Source: Xenoacremonium recifei
Taxonomy: Eukaryota > Ascomycota > Sordariomycetes > Hypocreales > Nectriaceae
Direction: 5' to 3'
Length of the DNA: 64,000 nucleotides
Assembly (NCBI GenBank): GCA_012184525.1
Contig: WOFQ01000033.1
Span: 306,811-370,810, forward strand
Part shown: positions 23,021 through 34,312 of the stretch, in pieces
Layout: each line of letters begins with the position of its first letter
Numbering within the stretch: position 1 is the stretch's first letter
The notes under the pieces: model-generated
The model's input: only the letters and a program-made list of their open reading frames with translations
Database searches by the model: none
Told to the model about the DNA's origin: nothing
Program-made: the position numbers and the translations under genes

Positions 23021-23449
23021 TCTCTCAACCTTTTTTCCCTTGTTGGTTTTTCGTCATCTTAGAGAAGGGGGCTGAGTCTTGGAGAGATCCCATACCATCT
23101 TTTAGACATGGGTACGTGTTGTGGACCATTCTCAACAATGGATCGGTTCGTAGAAAGACATAAATTTCAGCTATGTAAGTTCTCATGACAGTTCATCAAC
23201 GCCATCCATGGGGCGTGAAAGCGAGCGTAATCCGTGACCCCTGACCCGAAAGGAGCGTCAGTTGACGACTCCAAATCCCAAAGCGCCTCCTTCCCCCCCT
23301 ATTTTTTCCCAAGCGAATGTGAGGTATCTATTTTTGAAAAGAAGCCAACTCCAAGCAATGCAAATTAATCCGTCGTATAAAAAAAACACCTGAGAAGCCA
23401 AAAAAGCGAAATGCCCGGTAACTCCAATGCCCCAGGGGGGGCGGAACCC
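23021..23449. other. Convergent 3' region; no gene seen
   Basis: Both flanking genes end here. The sequence is comparatively A/T-rich with short A and T runs (for example near 23300-23390), fitting 3' UTRs. Confidence 0.4.
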
Positions 23450-23483
23450 TCATATGCAGATCTCCGTGGCCGCGCGCCAGGTC

Positions 23484-24148
23484 TTATGGAAGCCATAGGT
23501 TGAACCAGTTGGTGAGAGGCTTGTGCCGCATCCTCTGCCTTCCATCAGTTCCGATAAGTTGGCGTTGACGAAGACGGGGGGTGAAAGAAAGTGGAATGCT
23601 TACCTGGGCTGCTGCTCCTGGGCAAAGGCGCCAATGCCGATGAGGTCGTTTCGTGTGGAGTCGGCCGTGGGTTGTGCGGACGGTCTGCGACTCTGGGTTC
23701 GGCTTCTCGAAGTCCTTATGGTCGATCCAGGGGGCGCGAGAGACTCGATGGTTGGCCGATTGAAGCCGGTCTGGCTTGTGAAGGTGGGAGAATCAACACT
23801 GGTGTTTGGCGATGACATGGGCGTCACAAGATCCGACACGGCATCGATGATTGTCGAAGGGTTCTCTGTCTCCTGGCGGCCCAGCCACTCGTCGATGAAC
23901 TCAGGGTTAGTGGTGGCGTCCCCGGTTGCCGCATCTTCAGTCTCAGGCGACCCAGAGCTCGGATTGTTGAAGCTGCTCTCGACACTGCCGCGTACGGCTT
24001 CTTCGCTCCATTTGCGAGTGGTCTTGGGCGCATTGTTGGAAGGTCCAGGTCCTTGCTGGCGACGATTGTCCATGGCCGCTGGGTAAGGAGAGGCCGAATC
24101 CCGGGCTGTCGACTTGTACCATCTGGCGGAGTGTCTCTGCGGCGGCAT
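23484..24148 (-). CDS. Hypothetical small protein, model uncertain
   Basis: Main exon 24148-23604 in one minus-strand frame: a Ser/Thr/Pro/Asn-rich, largely disordered sequence containing NRRQQGPGPSNNAPKTTRKW and NPEFIDEWLGRQETENPST. A second in-frame Met at 24073 is an alternative start. The exon runs into a clean donor (GTAAGC). Two acceptors are possible: one gives a C-terminus HKPLTNWFNLWLP ending at 23484, the other (a better CAG) gives an unrelated tail ending at 23450. The first looks more protein-like. No family is recognised and the start is not certain. Confidence 0.5.
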
Positions 24149-25990
24149 CTGCACGTGCGGGACATGAATAGAATCGGATCCTCGAGTGACTGATAGTCGG
24201 CCATGATGAAGCCTCGAGGTTCCCAGTTTGGGTATATATTGCTCGACGGTTTCATGGTGCTATATTGGAGAATGCCCTACGCCAGCCGGGGTCAGGTACG
24301 TACCGGGAGCTCGCGCCTCACTGAGGCTAAAGCTAGCGCGGCTGTGGCTAGAGCTTAATCGCGGGGTCTCCGGGAGGCCGTCAAGGCGGCCAATCAGCGC
24401 GCGCGGCGGATGAAACGGGACAGCAAAAGTGTGGCCGTGCTGCGCGTGCCGGCCCCGCAGCAAGCGCCCAAAGGCCCCCAAAGGTCCAAATCTGAGCAGC
24501 AGCAACTTGTTACCGCTATAGGGCTGGGAAAACGGGGACCGGGGGCCATGCGCGGGCGTCCAAAAGAGGCATAGGATCAGGGAGCTTGCCGATGCTCTGA
24601 CGACGTCAGGAACCGATGGCCTGGGAATCTGGGAATAGCGCTCTGGCTTGCCTGCTTCGGGCCCTGGCGCTGCCCCCTGGTAGGCCGCCCGCCGGCTCCG
24701 ACACCATGCACCACAGCTTGGCATCTGAGACGTCCAAGTAGTCAGTCAGTGCTTGAGATTCGCGAGCGAGGCTGAGGCTGCTTTACTCCGGTTGGGAGGT
24801 TTGGAATCGTGGTGGTGACATCCAACGTAGCATGATCAACATTGGCTCGATGAAGTCCCCTAGGATCCCGCATCCGTGCTTCGAACATCAATCCACACCG
24901 AGGCTCTCTGGCCCACGACGCGGGCGTTCTGGCAACACTATTAGCATGTCCGTGGAGATTGGATCCGGGATGGGATGGGGAGATAATGTCGCTTCATCGA
25001 CAGCATGGATCTTTGGTGTCTGCACGGGCATTCCGGAGCTGCTGCAAGTGTCATCACCAAGTAACGTCGCACCACCAGCCACTTGACTATCGTCGATGCT
25101 CGATCTTATCGATCACCGCCAGTATCAATTTGGATATGGTGAGAACCGTAGTCTGTCGCAGTGCAGCAAGACACTCGTCTAGCTCGACGGCGGCCTCACC
25201 GATCGCATCTCCCCGGCGCCAGCCTCCTCTCTCTTGCAGCATGTATGCACTTGCATCACGGCATTCCCCAGAAGCTGCCGGGGCGACAGCCCTGTCCCGG
25301 GATAGCAACATCCCACCGGCGCGGCAAGCACCCAATCAGACGGGCAGCGAAAGCCGTCACCGAGAACCTCCAGTCAGTCCAACGTTGGATCGAGCGCCTT
25401 AAGCGCCATCGCCGTCTGCCTTGCGGATGGAGAAGATATTCCAGGGCAGGGGGGGTCGGTTCGATTCGAAACCCGCGCCTCGTGCCAAATTTGGGAGCGG
25501 GAAGCTGGGATGGAATCTCTAGCTCCTGGCGTGAGCACTCTGTTGTGCGGGTGGTGAGTGCAAAAGGGACTTTGGTGCATCGCGCCACAATGCTGAGAGG
25601 GCGCAGCAGCTTGTCGCGCGCACGAGCCACGCTCTGGCGGCCCGGGCGGCAGCGCGCTTGAGAGGGACGGAGGCAGCCCCTGACTGGCCCAAACAAGCGC
25701 GAAGCGAGCCCGCTACCTGACGCAGGTGCCTCCCTCCTGCCCCTGGCATGGCCTGGGCTTCTGGGGAAGAAGTCCAGCAAGCGCCTGGCCTCACCTAACC
25801 TAACCTATCCCTTTTCTTGCTAAACCACCACGACAATCTCGACGACCCTCCATCCCGCCCATCTCACTCGACGACCCCCAATCGGAGCATGCACGGCTAA
25901 CACACGGCATCTCGGTGTGGGTCTCCCGGAGCTTGCTTGCTGTCTGCCTCTGCCTGCCCGCCTCGAGCTCTCTCCCGGCCCCCGATCCCG
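24149..25990. other. 1.8 kb divergent intergenic region
   Basis: It separates a minus-strand hypothetical gene from the deacetylase gene. Open frames on both strands overlap each other and show no domain. A CCTAACCTAACCTA stretch at 25794-25807 precedes a C/A-rich stretch that resembles the leader of the deacetylase gene. Confidence 0.4.
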
Positions 25991-26797
25991 ATGCCCCGGC
26001 TCAACCTCTTCCGCCTGCCGACGAAGCTGCGGCGGAGGGTGCGCCGAAACCGCATGGCGACGCTCGTCCTGCTGGTCCTGCTCGTCTGCCTCGTCATATT
26101 GCCGCTGTACTCGGCATGGTGCATCTACAAGCCGCCGCGCTACGTCATCAACTACCTCCGCCGCAAGTACCCCGACGTGCTCTTCGAGGAGACCACCAAC
26201 GAGAAGATCGTCGCCCTATCGCTCGACGATGCGCCCTCAGTATACACGCATGAGATCCGCGAGGTGTTGGAGGAATATAATGCCCATGCCACATTCTTTG
26301 TCATTGGCTCGCAGGTCGAGGGCCGAGAGGACACGCTGCGCAAACTGGTGCGCAACGGCCACGAACTCGGCAACCATGCGATGCGCGACGAGCCTTCGCG
26401 CCACCTGAGCAATGAACAGCTTGAGCGTGAGGTCAAGGAGGTCAAGGAGATGCTGGTGGCCGCCTACGAGGCCGAGGGCCTGATACTGCCCAACAATTAC
26501 TTCCGCCCAGGCTCCGGCCTGTTCAACTGGCGCATGCGCGACCTGCTGGGCAACAGGGGCTTCCGCATCACGCTGGGCAGCATCTACCCCCACGATCCGC
26601 AACTACCGTACCCGGCGCGCAATGCCCGCCATATCTTGGACATGCTTCACCCTGGCGCCATCATCATCTGCCACGACCGACGGAGCTGGACGGCGCCTAT
26701 GCTGAAGATTCTGTTGCCGGAGCTGAAGCGGCTGGGGTATAAGGTTGTAACAATCACAGATCTTGTAAAGGCCGTCGAGCCATTGGGTGGACGGTAA
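25991..26797 (+). CDS. Membrane-anchored NodB-type polysaccharide deacetylase
   Basis: Predicted type II membrane enzyme of carbohydrate esterase family 4, the class that de-N-acetylates chitin-like sugars. Single exon, 268 residues. A basic head (RRRVRRNR) precedes one hydrophobic span at about 23-43. NodB motifs: SLDDAP (D79, D80) in place of the usual TFDDGP, GHELGNHAM (H124, H129) as the metal-binding motif 2, NNYFRPGSGLFN with R172, and GAIIICHD with H228. The DDAP form and long H-to-NH motif mark a variant subgroup. There is no carbohydrate-binding module. The upstream in-frame extension is rejected because this Met directly precedes the basic/hydrophobic anchor. Confidence 0.87.
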   Translation: MPRLNLFRLPTKLRRRVRRNRMATLVLLVLLVCLVILPLYSAWCIYKPPRYVINYLRRKYPDVLFEETTNEKIVALSLDDAPSVYTHEIREVLEEYNAHATFFVIGSQVEGREDTLRKLVRNGHELGNHAMRDEPSRHLSNEQLEREVKEVKEMLVAAYEAEGLILPNNYFRPGSGLFNWRMRDLLGNRGFRITLGSIYPHDPQLPYPARNARHILDMLHPGAIIICHDRRSWTAPMLKILLPELKRLGYKVVTITDLVKAVEPLGGR

Positions 26798-27202
26798 AAT
26801 TAGCGGCAGCGGGTGTATCAATTTGGATATATTGTTCTTCTGTTATTGGTTTATCTGTGTATTATAGAGGAGGACACACAGCGCGTTGGTTCAGTGAAAT
26901 AAGACGCGCCGGATTCAGGCTGGGGTTTGGTCAAGGAAATAGAATCTGTAGCTGAAAGGGCTATCACATTCTTGTACGTACACGATTCATGACACGTCTC
27001 TTGTATTGCTGGTGATGGCGGTGAAATGCCTTTATCTTATCAGTTGCACTCCGTATTGAGCGACACAATAGGGGTAAGTTGAGATCCAGTTAAGCATATC
27101 TAAGCCTCATGACAACTCCCCACACTTGATTTAACTCTCATGATCTATCTTTTTATTTATTTTGTTCTTCAATCGAGGCTACGATGGGGACTTGCTGGGT
27201 CT
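26798..27202. other. Convergent 3' region between deacetylase and sulfatase
   Basis: A/T-rich sequence between two stop codons on opposite strands, with TTTTTATTTATTTTGTTC near 27150. Consistent with overlapping 3' UTRs; no gene seen. Confidence 0.45.
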
Positions 27203-29188
27203 TCACATATTTGCCTGAGTCAACTTGGCCGCCGTGGCATCCCCGAGCCGGTACTTCTCCCTTAGCTGCGCCTCACTCAAACCCAGGGGATGAGCCGGCA
27301 CATCGCCAACGCTCGCCATTTTAGCCTCCAGTAACCTGACCATCCGCTCCCGCACCTCCGTCAGTGGTGGTGCCGGATGCTTACCCTTGGACTCGTCCTG
27401 CTCCCATAAGTTGAATAGCTCCATGGGGTCGTTGTCGCAGTCGAACAGCTCCCACTCCTGATCCTCGCCGCCGCGGTTGGCACCAGGGATGTTGTAGCCC
27501 ATATTATACCAGAAGATGAGCTTCCAGCGCTTGTCACGGATGCCGTAGTGAGCCTGTTTGCGTGAGCAATTTGTGAGTCCGCGTGAGAAAGCAAGGGGGC
27601 CGTACATATGCGTTGTTGTTACCGTCCTTGTGCATCCAATACCGGTGATACGCAACGGTGTCTTTCGACTGCGAGGGGGCCGTTCCTCTCAAGCTCGCAA
27701 GGAAGCTGTCTCCCTGGTAGTACCGCGGGATGGTGACGCCTGCGAAATCGAGCCAGGTCGGTGCGAAGTCTACGTTCTGCACAATATGATCGCATACTGT
27801 TCCTGCCGGAATACCCGGGCCCCTAGCTAGGAACGGCATTTGGAAGGACTCTTCGTAAAGGAATCGCTTGTCATACCAGCCATGTTCACTATTTCCAAAA
27901 TGAGTGATCTGGTTTTGGCCAAGTATTGTCAGAGACCACTCACCCGATGAAGTAACCCTGATCCGACGTGTAGCAGATGAGAGTGTTCTCAGCTAGTCCC
28001 TCCTTATCAAGCCATTCCAGAATACGACCAACATTGTCATCAATCGCCCTTCACTAAATCAGCTCGACATGTCAACACATCTGCATTTTAAGAACTTACT
28101 GCACGCATCTGAGATATCTCTGCATGAACCGCTGATACTTGAACCGTCCGAGATCATGCTGCGTCTGGAACGTAAATTTCTCGCCTGTGATGGCATCTAC
28201 AAGGGGGGCCATGGTGGAAGGGTCCTCGGGAAATGGAATAATGCGGTGACCCGCCTCTCCAGATGCTCCTACACCAATATTTCTGCGTTTTCCGATACCT
28301 TGAAGATCGCCATAAGGAGGTTGTATCAAGCCAAGATTGGCGTATGTCATGTTGACCTAAAGCCAGATAAGTACATTCCTGAAGTCTGGAGGTGTTAGCT
28401 CATAGAAATACCTTGATTCGCATGTTTGCTGCTTCGGCAGCCTTAGCCCTGTTCTTATAGTCGTCATCAAATGTATCTGGCACCTTGATCGGATCCTTAT
28501 ACAAGTGCTCATGCCGGGGATGCGGATCCCACGGTGCGTGAGGAGCTTTGTGATGGCTCATGACAAAGAACGGTTTCTTATCTTCCTTGGCTTTGGCCAT
28601 GAAATCTATGGTCTTGTCGGTAATGACATCTGTCGTGTATCCTGATTCCCACAGCGACCCATTCGGAGTGATAAGCTCAGGATCGTAGTAACCACCGTGA
28701 CCGCGCAAAACCGCCCAATCGTCAAATCCGCTAGGTTCATGATTTTTACCTTCGCCGAGATGCCACTTGCCAAAGATCCCAGTCGTGTAGCCTCCGAAAG
28801 CCCGGATCTGGCCGGCCACGTTGGGATACAGAGTGTCTATCTTGGAGGCAAGCGTATGAACAAGGTTGATGTGGTTGTGCATGCCAGTGAGGATAGTGGC
28901 ACGAGAAGGGGTGCAAACTAGGAGAATGCTCCATGAGTATGATTTAAAGGAGTGGATGGTTTTTTCTCTTACTTGAATTGGTAACGTAGCAGTGGTCTAA
29001 TCTTACACCCTCTTTTGCGATCCTGTCAAGGTTTGGAGTGTCATTGATACCCTGGCCGTAGCAACTGATTGCTTTAGCCGCATGGTCATCACTAAAACCA
29101 CAATTTCAGCTCATTGCTTATTACTTTCTGTCTATATACAGTAAACTCACGCCATGATGAAAATAATGTTCGGCTTTTCGGCAGTCAT
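27203..29188 (-). CDS. Cysteine-type S1 sulfatase, predicted intracellular
   Basis: Formylglycine-dependent sulfatase hydrolysing sulfate esters. Seven exons: 29188-29151, 29091-28973, 28917-28412, 28356-28100, 28048-27944, 27888-27606 and 27553-27203, 552 residues. The start KPNIIFIMADDHAAKAIS gives the metal-binding DD at 14-15. CTPSR at 54-58 is the modification motif (C54 becoming formylglycine), rebuilt across an intron. GIFGKWHLG, HHKAPHAPWDPHPRHEHLY, CVQAIDDNVGRILEWL and YTSDQGYFIGEHGWYDKR supply the remaining active-site Lys, His, Asp. There is no signal peptide, so it should act inside the cell, unlike most lysosomal-type relatives. The substrate is unknown. It shares a promoter with a sugar transporter. 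Confidence 0.93.
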
Positions 29189-30396
29189 CTTGAACTCTTG
29201 CGGATCACGATCCAGATACAGAACGATTGGGAGAGAGCAGGGACTCGGCAATGTACCCCTAGCTCATACAGTACATTTGATCTGACTAACCAGGATGCTA
29301 AGAACATCAAGACAAGTTTGTTTAATATTTAAACACAATGTTCGGAGACTGTCCCCCCGAAAACCGGAGCCCGGAGCCCGTAGTCCGGCTGGTGCAGGAT
29401 TCCCGGATGTCGGGAAACACAATTGGGACCCGCACGGGGGCGTTGGCCGGGATCGAGATCACTTCAAGCTGGTCGAATTGTGAATATGAAATAAGTTAAG
29501 AGACACAGAGCAGGTATTAACCTGCGGCTCTAATCCGTTCCCCTTTTTGTTTAAACTCACTGCATGACTACATGCTATTTGCACTCCTTCTTTAACGGGC
29601 ATCGAAAGCCCCTCTGAGTTCAGATTTTAAAGTAACTCGGCTTTCATCTACAAGGATCACATCACTGGCCAGTCATAATTGCAGGTGGCCGACACGGGGT
29701 AGTGATCGGCATGTTTATTCTGGCTACCTCCTGACCGTCATGTCCTCCGAGGGCCGCGGGAAAGCCCATTTGTTGATTGGCACCAAAGACATACGATGTG
29801 TGTTTAAGGCGTAATATTGAGCTGCCTGAAGTTCGATTCTCCGGGCGTCCATACTTATCCCTACCAAGCTGTATTCATGTCATCACTCGATTTTATTATA
29901 CTTATACCGAATATGTCTACATGGTTGATCACCACTGCGTTGGCTCTTAACTTGGAGGATATACTGTTTACATTACATCAAACCCTGCTCAGTTGCTTCA
30001 ACTACTCCGTAGTCTATAACCAAATAGGCTTGCCATTCTTCAGGGTCTGGCAAACATCGGGGAGGAGGTCCGAAGACGGCCGGTTCTCGGACCTGGTGAC
30101 TGGTTCGTCCGTGCCTATCCGGAAGCCCGTGAACTTCTCGACTGACCCACGAGGTGGTTGGTTTACCGAATCCTTGGCTGATGATGTGTTGAAAGGATCG
30201 GAGACACTCTTCCGCGAGTCATACGGTTCTCCCCCGCAAATCCTCCCCAGCCCTCTGGGTCAAGTATCGAGCAAAGTCGTAGATTATATTAAAGTCGCTG
30301 GTTTCCCCAGATTCTCACCCTCCCTATTCTATTGTCGTAGGCAGACTCTCCTCATACTCCTTCTCCATCAAGTGTTACACCCTCTTTTCCGTCACA
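29189..30396. promoter_or_regulatory. Shared 1.2 kb divergent promoter of sulfatase and sugar transporter
   Basis: The two start codons face away from each other across 1,208 bp with no convincing gene between. The sulfatase-proximal part (29340-29410) is dense in CGG/CCG triplets, the half-sites of Zn2Cys6 regulators, in an otherwise A/T-rich interval. Co-regulation is inferred from arrangement. Confidence 0.5.
29343..29359. promoter_or_regulatory. CGG-N11-CCG site (Gal4-type spacing)
   Basis: CGG at 29343-29345 and CCG at 29357-29359 are separated by exactly 11 bases, the spacing bound by Gal4-type Zn2Cys6 factors. It lies about 155 bp before the sulfatase start. One such match by chance in 1.2 kb is not rare (about one in three), so this is only suggestive. 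Confidence 0.35.
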
Positions 30397-32453
30397 ATGT
30401 CTACCAGGGACCACGACCTCGGCATCACTGCCGACGATAAACCAGCTGCCGACATGCCAGAACACCTCGAGAAACCCGAGGCCTATGCCGCTGATGAGGC
30501 CGAACATCACCTTACCATGAAACAGGCTTTCAAGGTGTACTACAAGGCCGTCCTCTGGTCGGCTACACTTTCGATGGCGTTGGTCATGGAGTCGTACGTG
30601 CTGCAAGTCATGGCAGCATTCAATGCCCAGCCGGCATTCCAAAAGACGTTTGGTGTGCCTGTTGGAGATGGCAAGTATCAGCTGCAAGCAAAATGGCAGG
30701 TCGCGTTAGCAAACTCAAGCAAAATTGGCATCATACTAGGCTTATTTGTGAGTATTATTATTTGTCGACCAGCAAGCGATTGCTGTAGTTAACGCGCCGC
30801 GCAAGACAAACGGTTTCTTGGTCGACAAATTCGGTTGTAAACGGGTCATGATCGGGGCTCTAGGCCTCTTTATCTGCTTCAACTTCATTCCCTTCTTCGC
30901 CAAGCGTGTCGAGGTACTCTTCGTAGGAGAATTGCTGCTCGGCCTACCTCTTGGAGTATTCAAGTACGTCTGCTTCTGTTCATCTGTACTCTAACAATCA
31001 GTATTGATTCTCGGCCATATAGCACTCTTGGGTCACAGTATGCCACTGAGGTCTGCCCCATGGCTCTCCGTGGTGTCATGACGGCCTATGTCAACTTGGC
31101 CTGGATCATCGGTCACTTGATCGGTGCGGGCGTCCTGCAAGGCATGGATACACGCGATGACCAGTGGGGATTCCGGTATGTATGGTGAACAAATTTTATC
31201 AATCGTTGAGCTAAACTCAGCAATTTCACAGTATTCCATTCGCCATTCAGTGGATGTGGCCGGCTCCGCTCTTCATCGTAAGCCCCCTTGAAGGCTTCTT
31301 CTTCCTTATGTATCATAACTCACAGAGTTGATTAGATTGTTTTCTTCGCGCCCGAGTCTCCATGGTGGCTGGTTCGAAATGATCGTTGCGAGGAGGCTGA
31401 GGCGGCCTTGAAGCGTCTCTCGGTCCCCAGCCCTCTTGTCCAGACAGGTGATGTATGTTGTCCTTCTCTCGGTGTTCGTGAGGACCTTGGAATCTAACGG
31501 CACCCACAGATGGTTGCTCTCATGCGACGAACAGTCAATCTGGAACGACTCAATAGGATTAGTTCCTCTTACCTTCACCTCTTCAACCATAAAGATGGTA
31601 GTCTCCGCCGTCTCGAGATCTGTGCGGTGGGCTACTCGACTCATACCTGGGCTGGATTCATTCTGCAAAATTACGTGACTTACTTCTGTAAGAGCTCCAT
31701 TTCCGTGCCTCAGTAGGAGCCTTGAACTAATGGTCTCTCTTTCCAGTCACATCAGCCGGCTTGCCCACCACTTCGTCCTATAAGATGTCCCTCGGCTGCT
31801 ACGGTATCGCATTTATCGGTACTAGCATCTGTTTTTACACACAGGGGAAGCTTGGGCGGCGAGGTCCATTTCTGTGGGGATACACGTTTATGACATGCTG
31901 TATGTGGTTGATTGGAGGCCTGGCCTTTGACAACAGCTCGACAATGAAGTGGATTCAAGCTGTGAGTGTACCGCTTCTCTACTTTTATATTCTTCTGCTA
32001 ATGACATGAAAAGGGCCTCCTCCTAACCTGGTTCGCGGGTTACGGTCTTACCGTTGGCCCAATTCCCTACATCTTCGCCTCGGAGATGCCTGCCGACAAG
32101 CTCCGCAGCAAGACGCTCAATTTCTCTCGAATGATCTACTACTGCTGCGATGTAGTCAATGGCGTTGTCTCTCCATATGCTATTGTAAGTGACTCGCTTG
32201 CTGGAAGGTACATGGTTCTAATGAGAGGGAGTAGAATCCAACAGAATGGAACTTGCAAGGCAAGGCAGCTCTGATCCCTGCCTCGGTCTCTTCTCTGCTC
32301 ATTGTGTGGTCTTTCTTCCGTCTACCTGAGACCAACGGAAAGACCTATGAGGAGCTAGATTTATTATTTGGAGCTGGCGTTCCAGCCAGGGAGTTCAAAA
32401 ACTACGATACCACTGAACTCAAGTTGCGGGCCGAGGAGAGGGCTCAGGCATAG
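30397..32453 (+). CDS. MFS sugar transporter, maltose/alpha-glucoside permease-like
   Basis: Proton-coupled sugar importer of the plasma membrane, sugar porter family. Nine exons: 30397-30747, 30806-30963, 31023-31175, 31232-31277, 31336-31452, 31510-31687, 31747-31961, 32014-32184 and 32235-32453; 535 residues, usual for the family. The N-terminus (MKQAFKVYYKAVLWSATLSM) matches the maltose-permease style. Sugar-porter motifs: GFLVDKFGCKRVMIG (loop 2-3), ESPWWLVRNDR (PESPRWL-like, after span 6), GKLGRRGPFLWG (loop 8-9) and FFRLPETNGKTYEELDLLF after span 12. Cargo may be a disaccharide or a sulfated sugar given the neighbour, but that is inference. Confidence 0.92.
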
Positions 32454-32606
32454 GAGGCTGGCTACTTGTTAAAGAAGTTGGATATTAGCTCTACATAATG
32501 GTGCCTCTGTCTGTAGAGCGTTACCTCGAGTTTTGGCTCTGGTACTTATGAAGAAATCGAGCCCAGTGCTCACAAAACTGTGGTTGATATTCGAGCGATG
32601 CTGTCA

Positions 32607-33734
32607 CTACAAGACCAATTGCAAAGATCCGTCCTCTCCAAGGATTTTAGACAGTTGATATCTGCGTGATTTCAGACTTTGTGCCTTGTCAGCCAATGTC
32701 TACATTCATGTAGAGCTTCAGAGGAGGACTCACGTGAACTGCAATGTGCCAACTACAACAGTCCGGCAACCATCCACATACTTCACCACCACTTCTTTCA
32801 GGTCCTCATCGTCGACTCTTCTCAGTAGCTCCTGTGCCGCTGTATCAAACTCATCGACAGCACGGCGCATCTTCACCATAACCTCCTCAACCACGTCGTC
32901 CAAACTCTTTCCCGGCTGCAGTAGCGTCGCAACGGCATTAATGACACATCCAGACTTGATCTCCTTCTTCAATGAGAGCACATCGTTGATCAGTGCCACG
33001 AGAACGCACGCTTGGTCCCAAAGACGTTGTCGATGTGGCGAGTCAGCCGCTGGATCCGGGAGCTCGAGTTCCATGGCGAACTCAACCAGCGCGCAGAGCG
33101 TTCGTCCCGCCGCTGTTCCTAGCCGGAAGGACATGTAAGAGTCGTAGTCCGGCACTGTTCCCTCTAGACGAAGCTTCTGCTCAACTGCACAAGACTGCAC
33201 AAAGAACTTCAATTCCTCAAAGAGGCGCTGTCGTTGGGCGAGCGGTGCACCCACAAAGCCAACCGCAAAGTCCTGAAACACGGCATTGACAGCATCAACA
33301 TCGCCATTACCACAGCTCTCACTCTCTCGTAGCTTCAAACTCCTAGCAATCACATTCAACGTCCTCACTCTCCACTGCTCTGCGCTCTCCCAATCCCCTG
33401 CCAATCCACCCTCTCCAGCATCAACACAGTCATCCCAGCACACCAACCAGACGGTGTACCGCACTAAGACCTCTAACCTTGCACTCGTCGCATGCGGGTA
33501 CCACAGCGCAGTCAAAAGCTCAAGATCGTCGTCTTTGCGTTTGGCAATTTTCGGCTGAGCCGCTGCGATGCGGTCGATAGAAGCCTCGGCCAGCGCAGCC
33601 ATATCGGCGTGGTGCCGGTTGGGACGGGACGAGGAGGGCCATGCGCGAAAGAGAGACGTGAGAGGAGGAACGCGGTATGACTGACCGCGGAGGGCGGAAA
33701 GTATCTCAGTTGTACTTAGTGGTGCGCGTTTCAT
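32607..33734 (-). CDS. Class I terpene synthase
   Basis: Cyclises a prenyl diphosphate (size class not predictable; most fungal members of this shape are sesquiterpene synthases). Two exons, 33734-32734 and 32676-32607, 356 residues; the 57 nt intron is needed to reach the C-terminal LKSRRYQL, whose Arg-Tyr pair is a family hallmark. The metal-binding Asp-rich motif is DDCVD at 101-105 and the NSE triad is NDVLSLKKE at 250-258 (N250, S254, E258), both intact. The basic sensor region YMSFRLGTAAGR precedes it. There is no signal peptide. No P450 or prenyl transferase lies within 30 kb on either side, so it is not in an obvious full cluster. Confidence 0.93.
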
Positions 33735-34312
33735 GGTTAATGGTGACTATCTTGAGTCTCGTGGAGAGTGGGAGAATGATAAGTCGTGGTGGAGGTTGCC
33801 ATGAGAGGGCCTCGTAGCTTATGCTGCCGCTCATGTGAGCACTCATAAGATGAGATCCACCACAGTACAACTCACTCACATGCACTTTCCTAAGCTCGTC
33901 AGAATACTGAAATGAGAATTTAAATAGGTTTCAATACATGGAATTGCAAGGACAGACTTGGCAGGGTGTGTTGCCTAGAGTTAGGGTTAATACTGCCTAA
34001 GTCATCATCCATGCCTGTCTGAAATAACCAGATGAGATCTTAAACTAGCACCTCAAAAATAAGACGCAAGTCAAAGTATTTGAATAAACCATTTCTATTC
34101 CTATGATCCCATTGTTTTGAACATAACAAAAAAAATTACATATTAGACACTCCCTCAGCCGAGGGCCGTAAATGAACACCGGGCACCGTATGTAACCCCC
34201 CGTCCTCGACAATCCGGTTCGTTCTCCATTATCGATCGATCGTCTCCCAGATATATTCGTCCTCCACGTACACGTCTATGAACTCACCCTTTTATACAAC
34301 TCTGCCAGGCTC
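33735..34312. other. Promoter of the terpene synthase gene; no gene seen
   Basis: The interval upstream of the terpene synthase is A/T-rich (33900-34150). It also holds the 3' end of the next minus-strand gene. No motif can be supported. Confidence 0.4.

Noticed and set aside
25256..25780. 174-residue Arg-rich minus-strand frame
   Set aside because: Frames on both strands are open here and none resembles a family; it lies in a divergent promoter region.
25794..25807. CCTAACCTAACCTA, telomere-like
   Set aside because: Only two and a half units, with period CCTAA rather than the TTAGGG complement CCCTAA; no subtelomeric context.
27203..33734. Sulfatase, transporter and terpene synthase as one biosynthetic cluster
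   Set aside because: The sulfatase/transporter pair looks catabolic, and no terpene-tailoring enzyme or pathway regulator is present; adjacency alone does not support a cluster.
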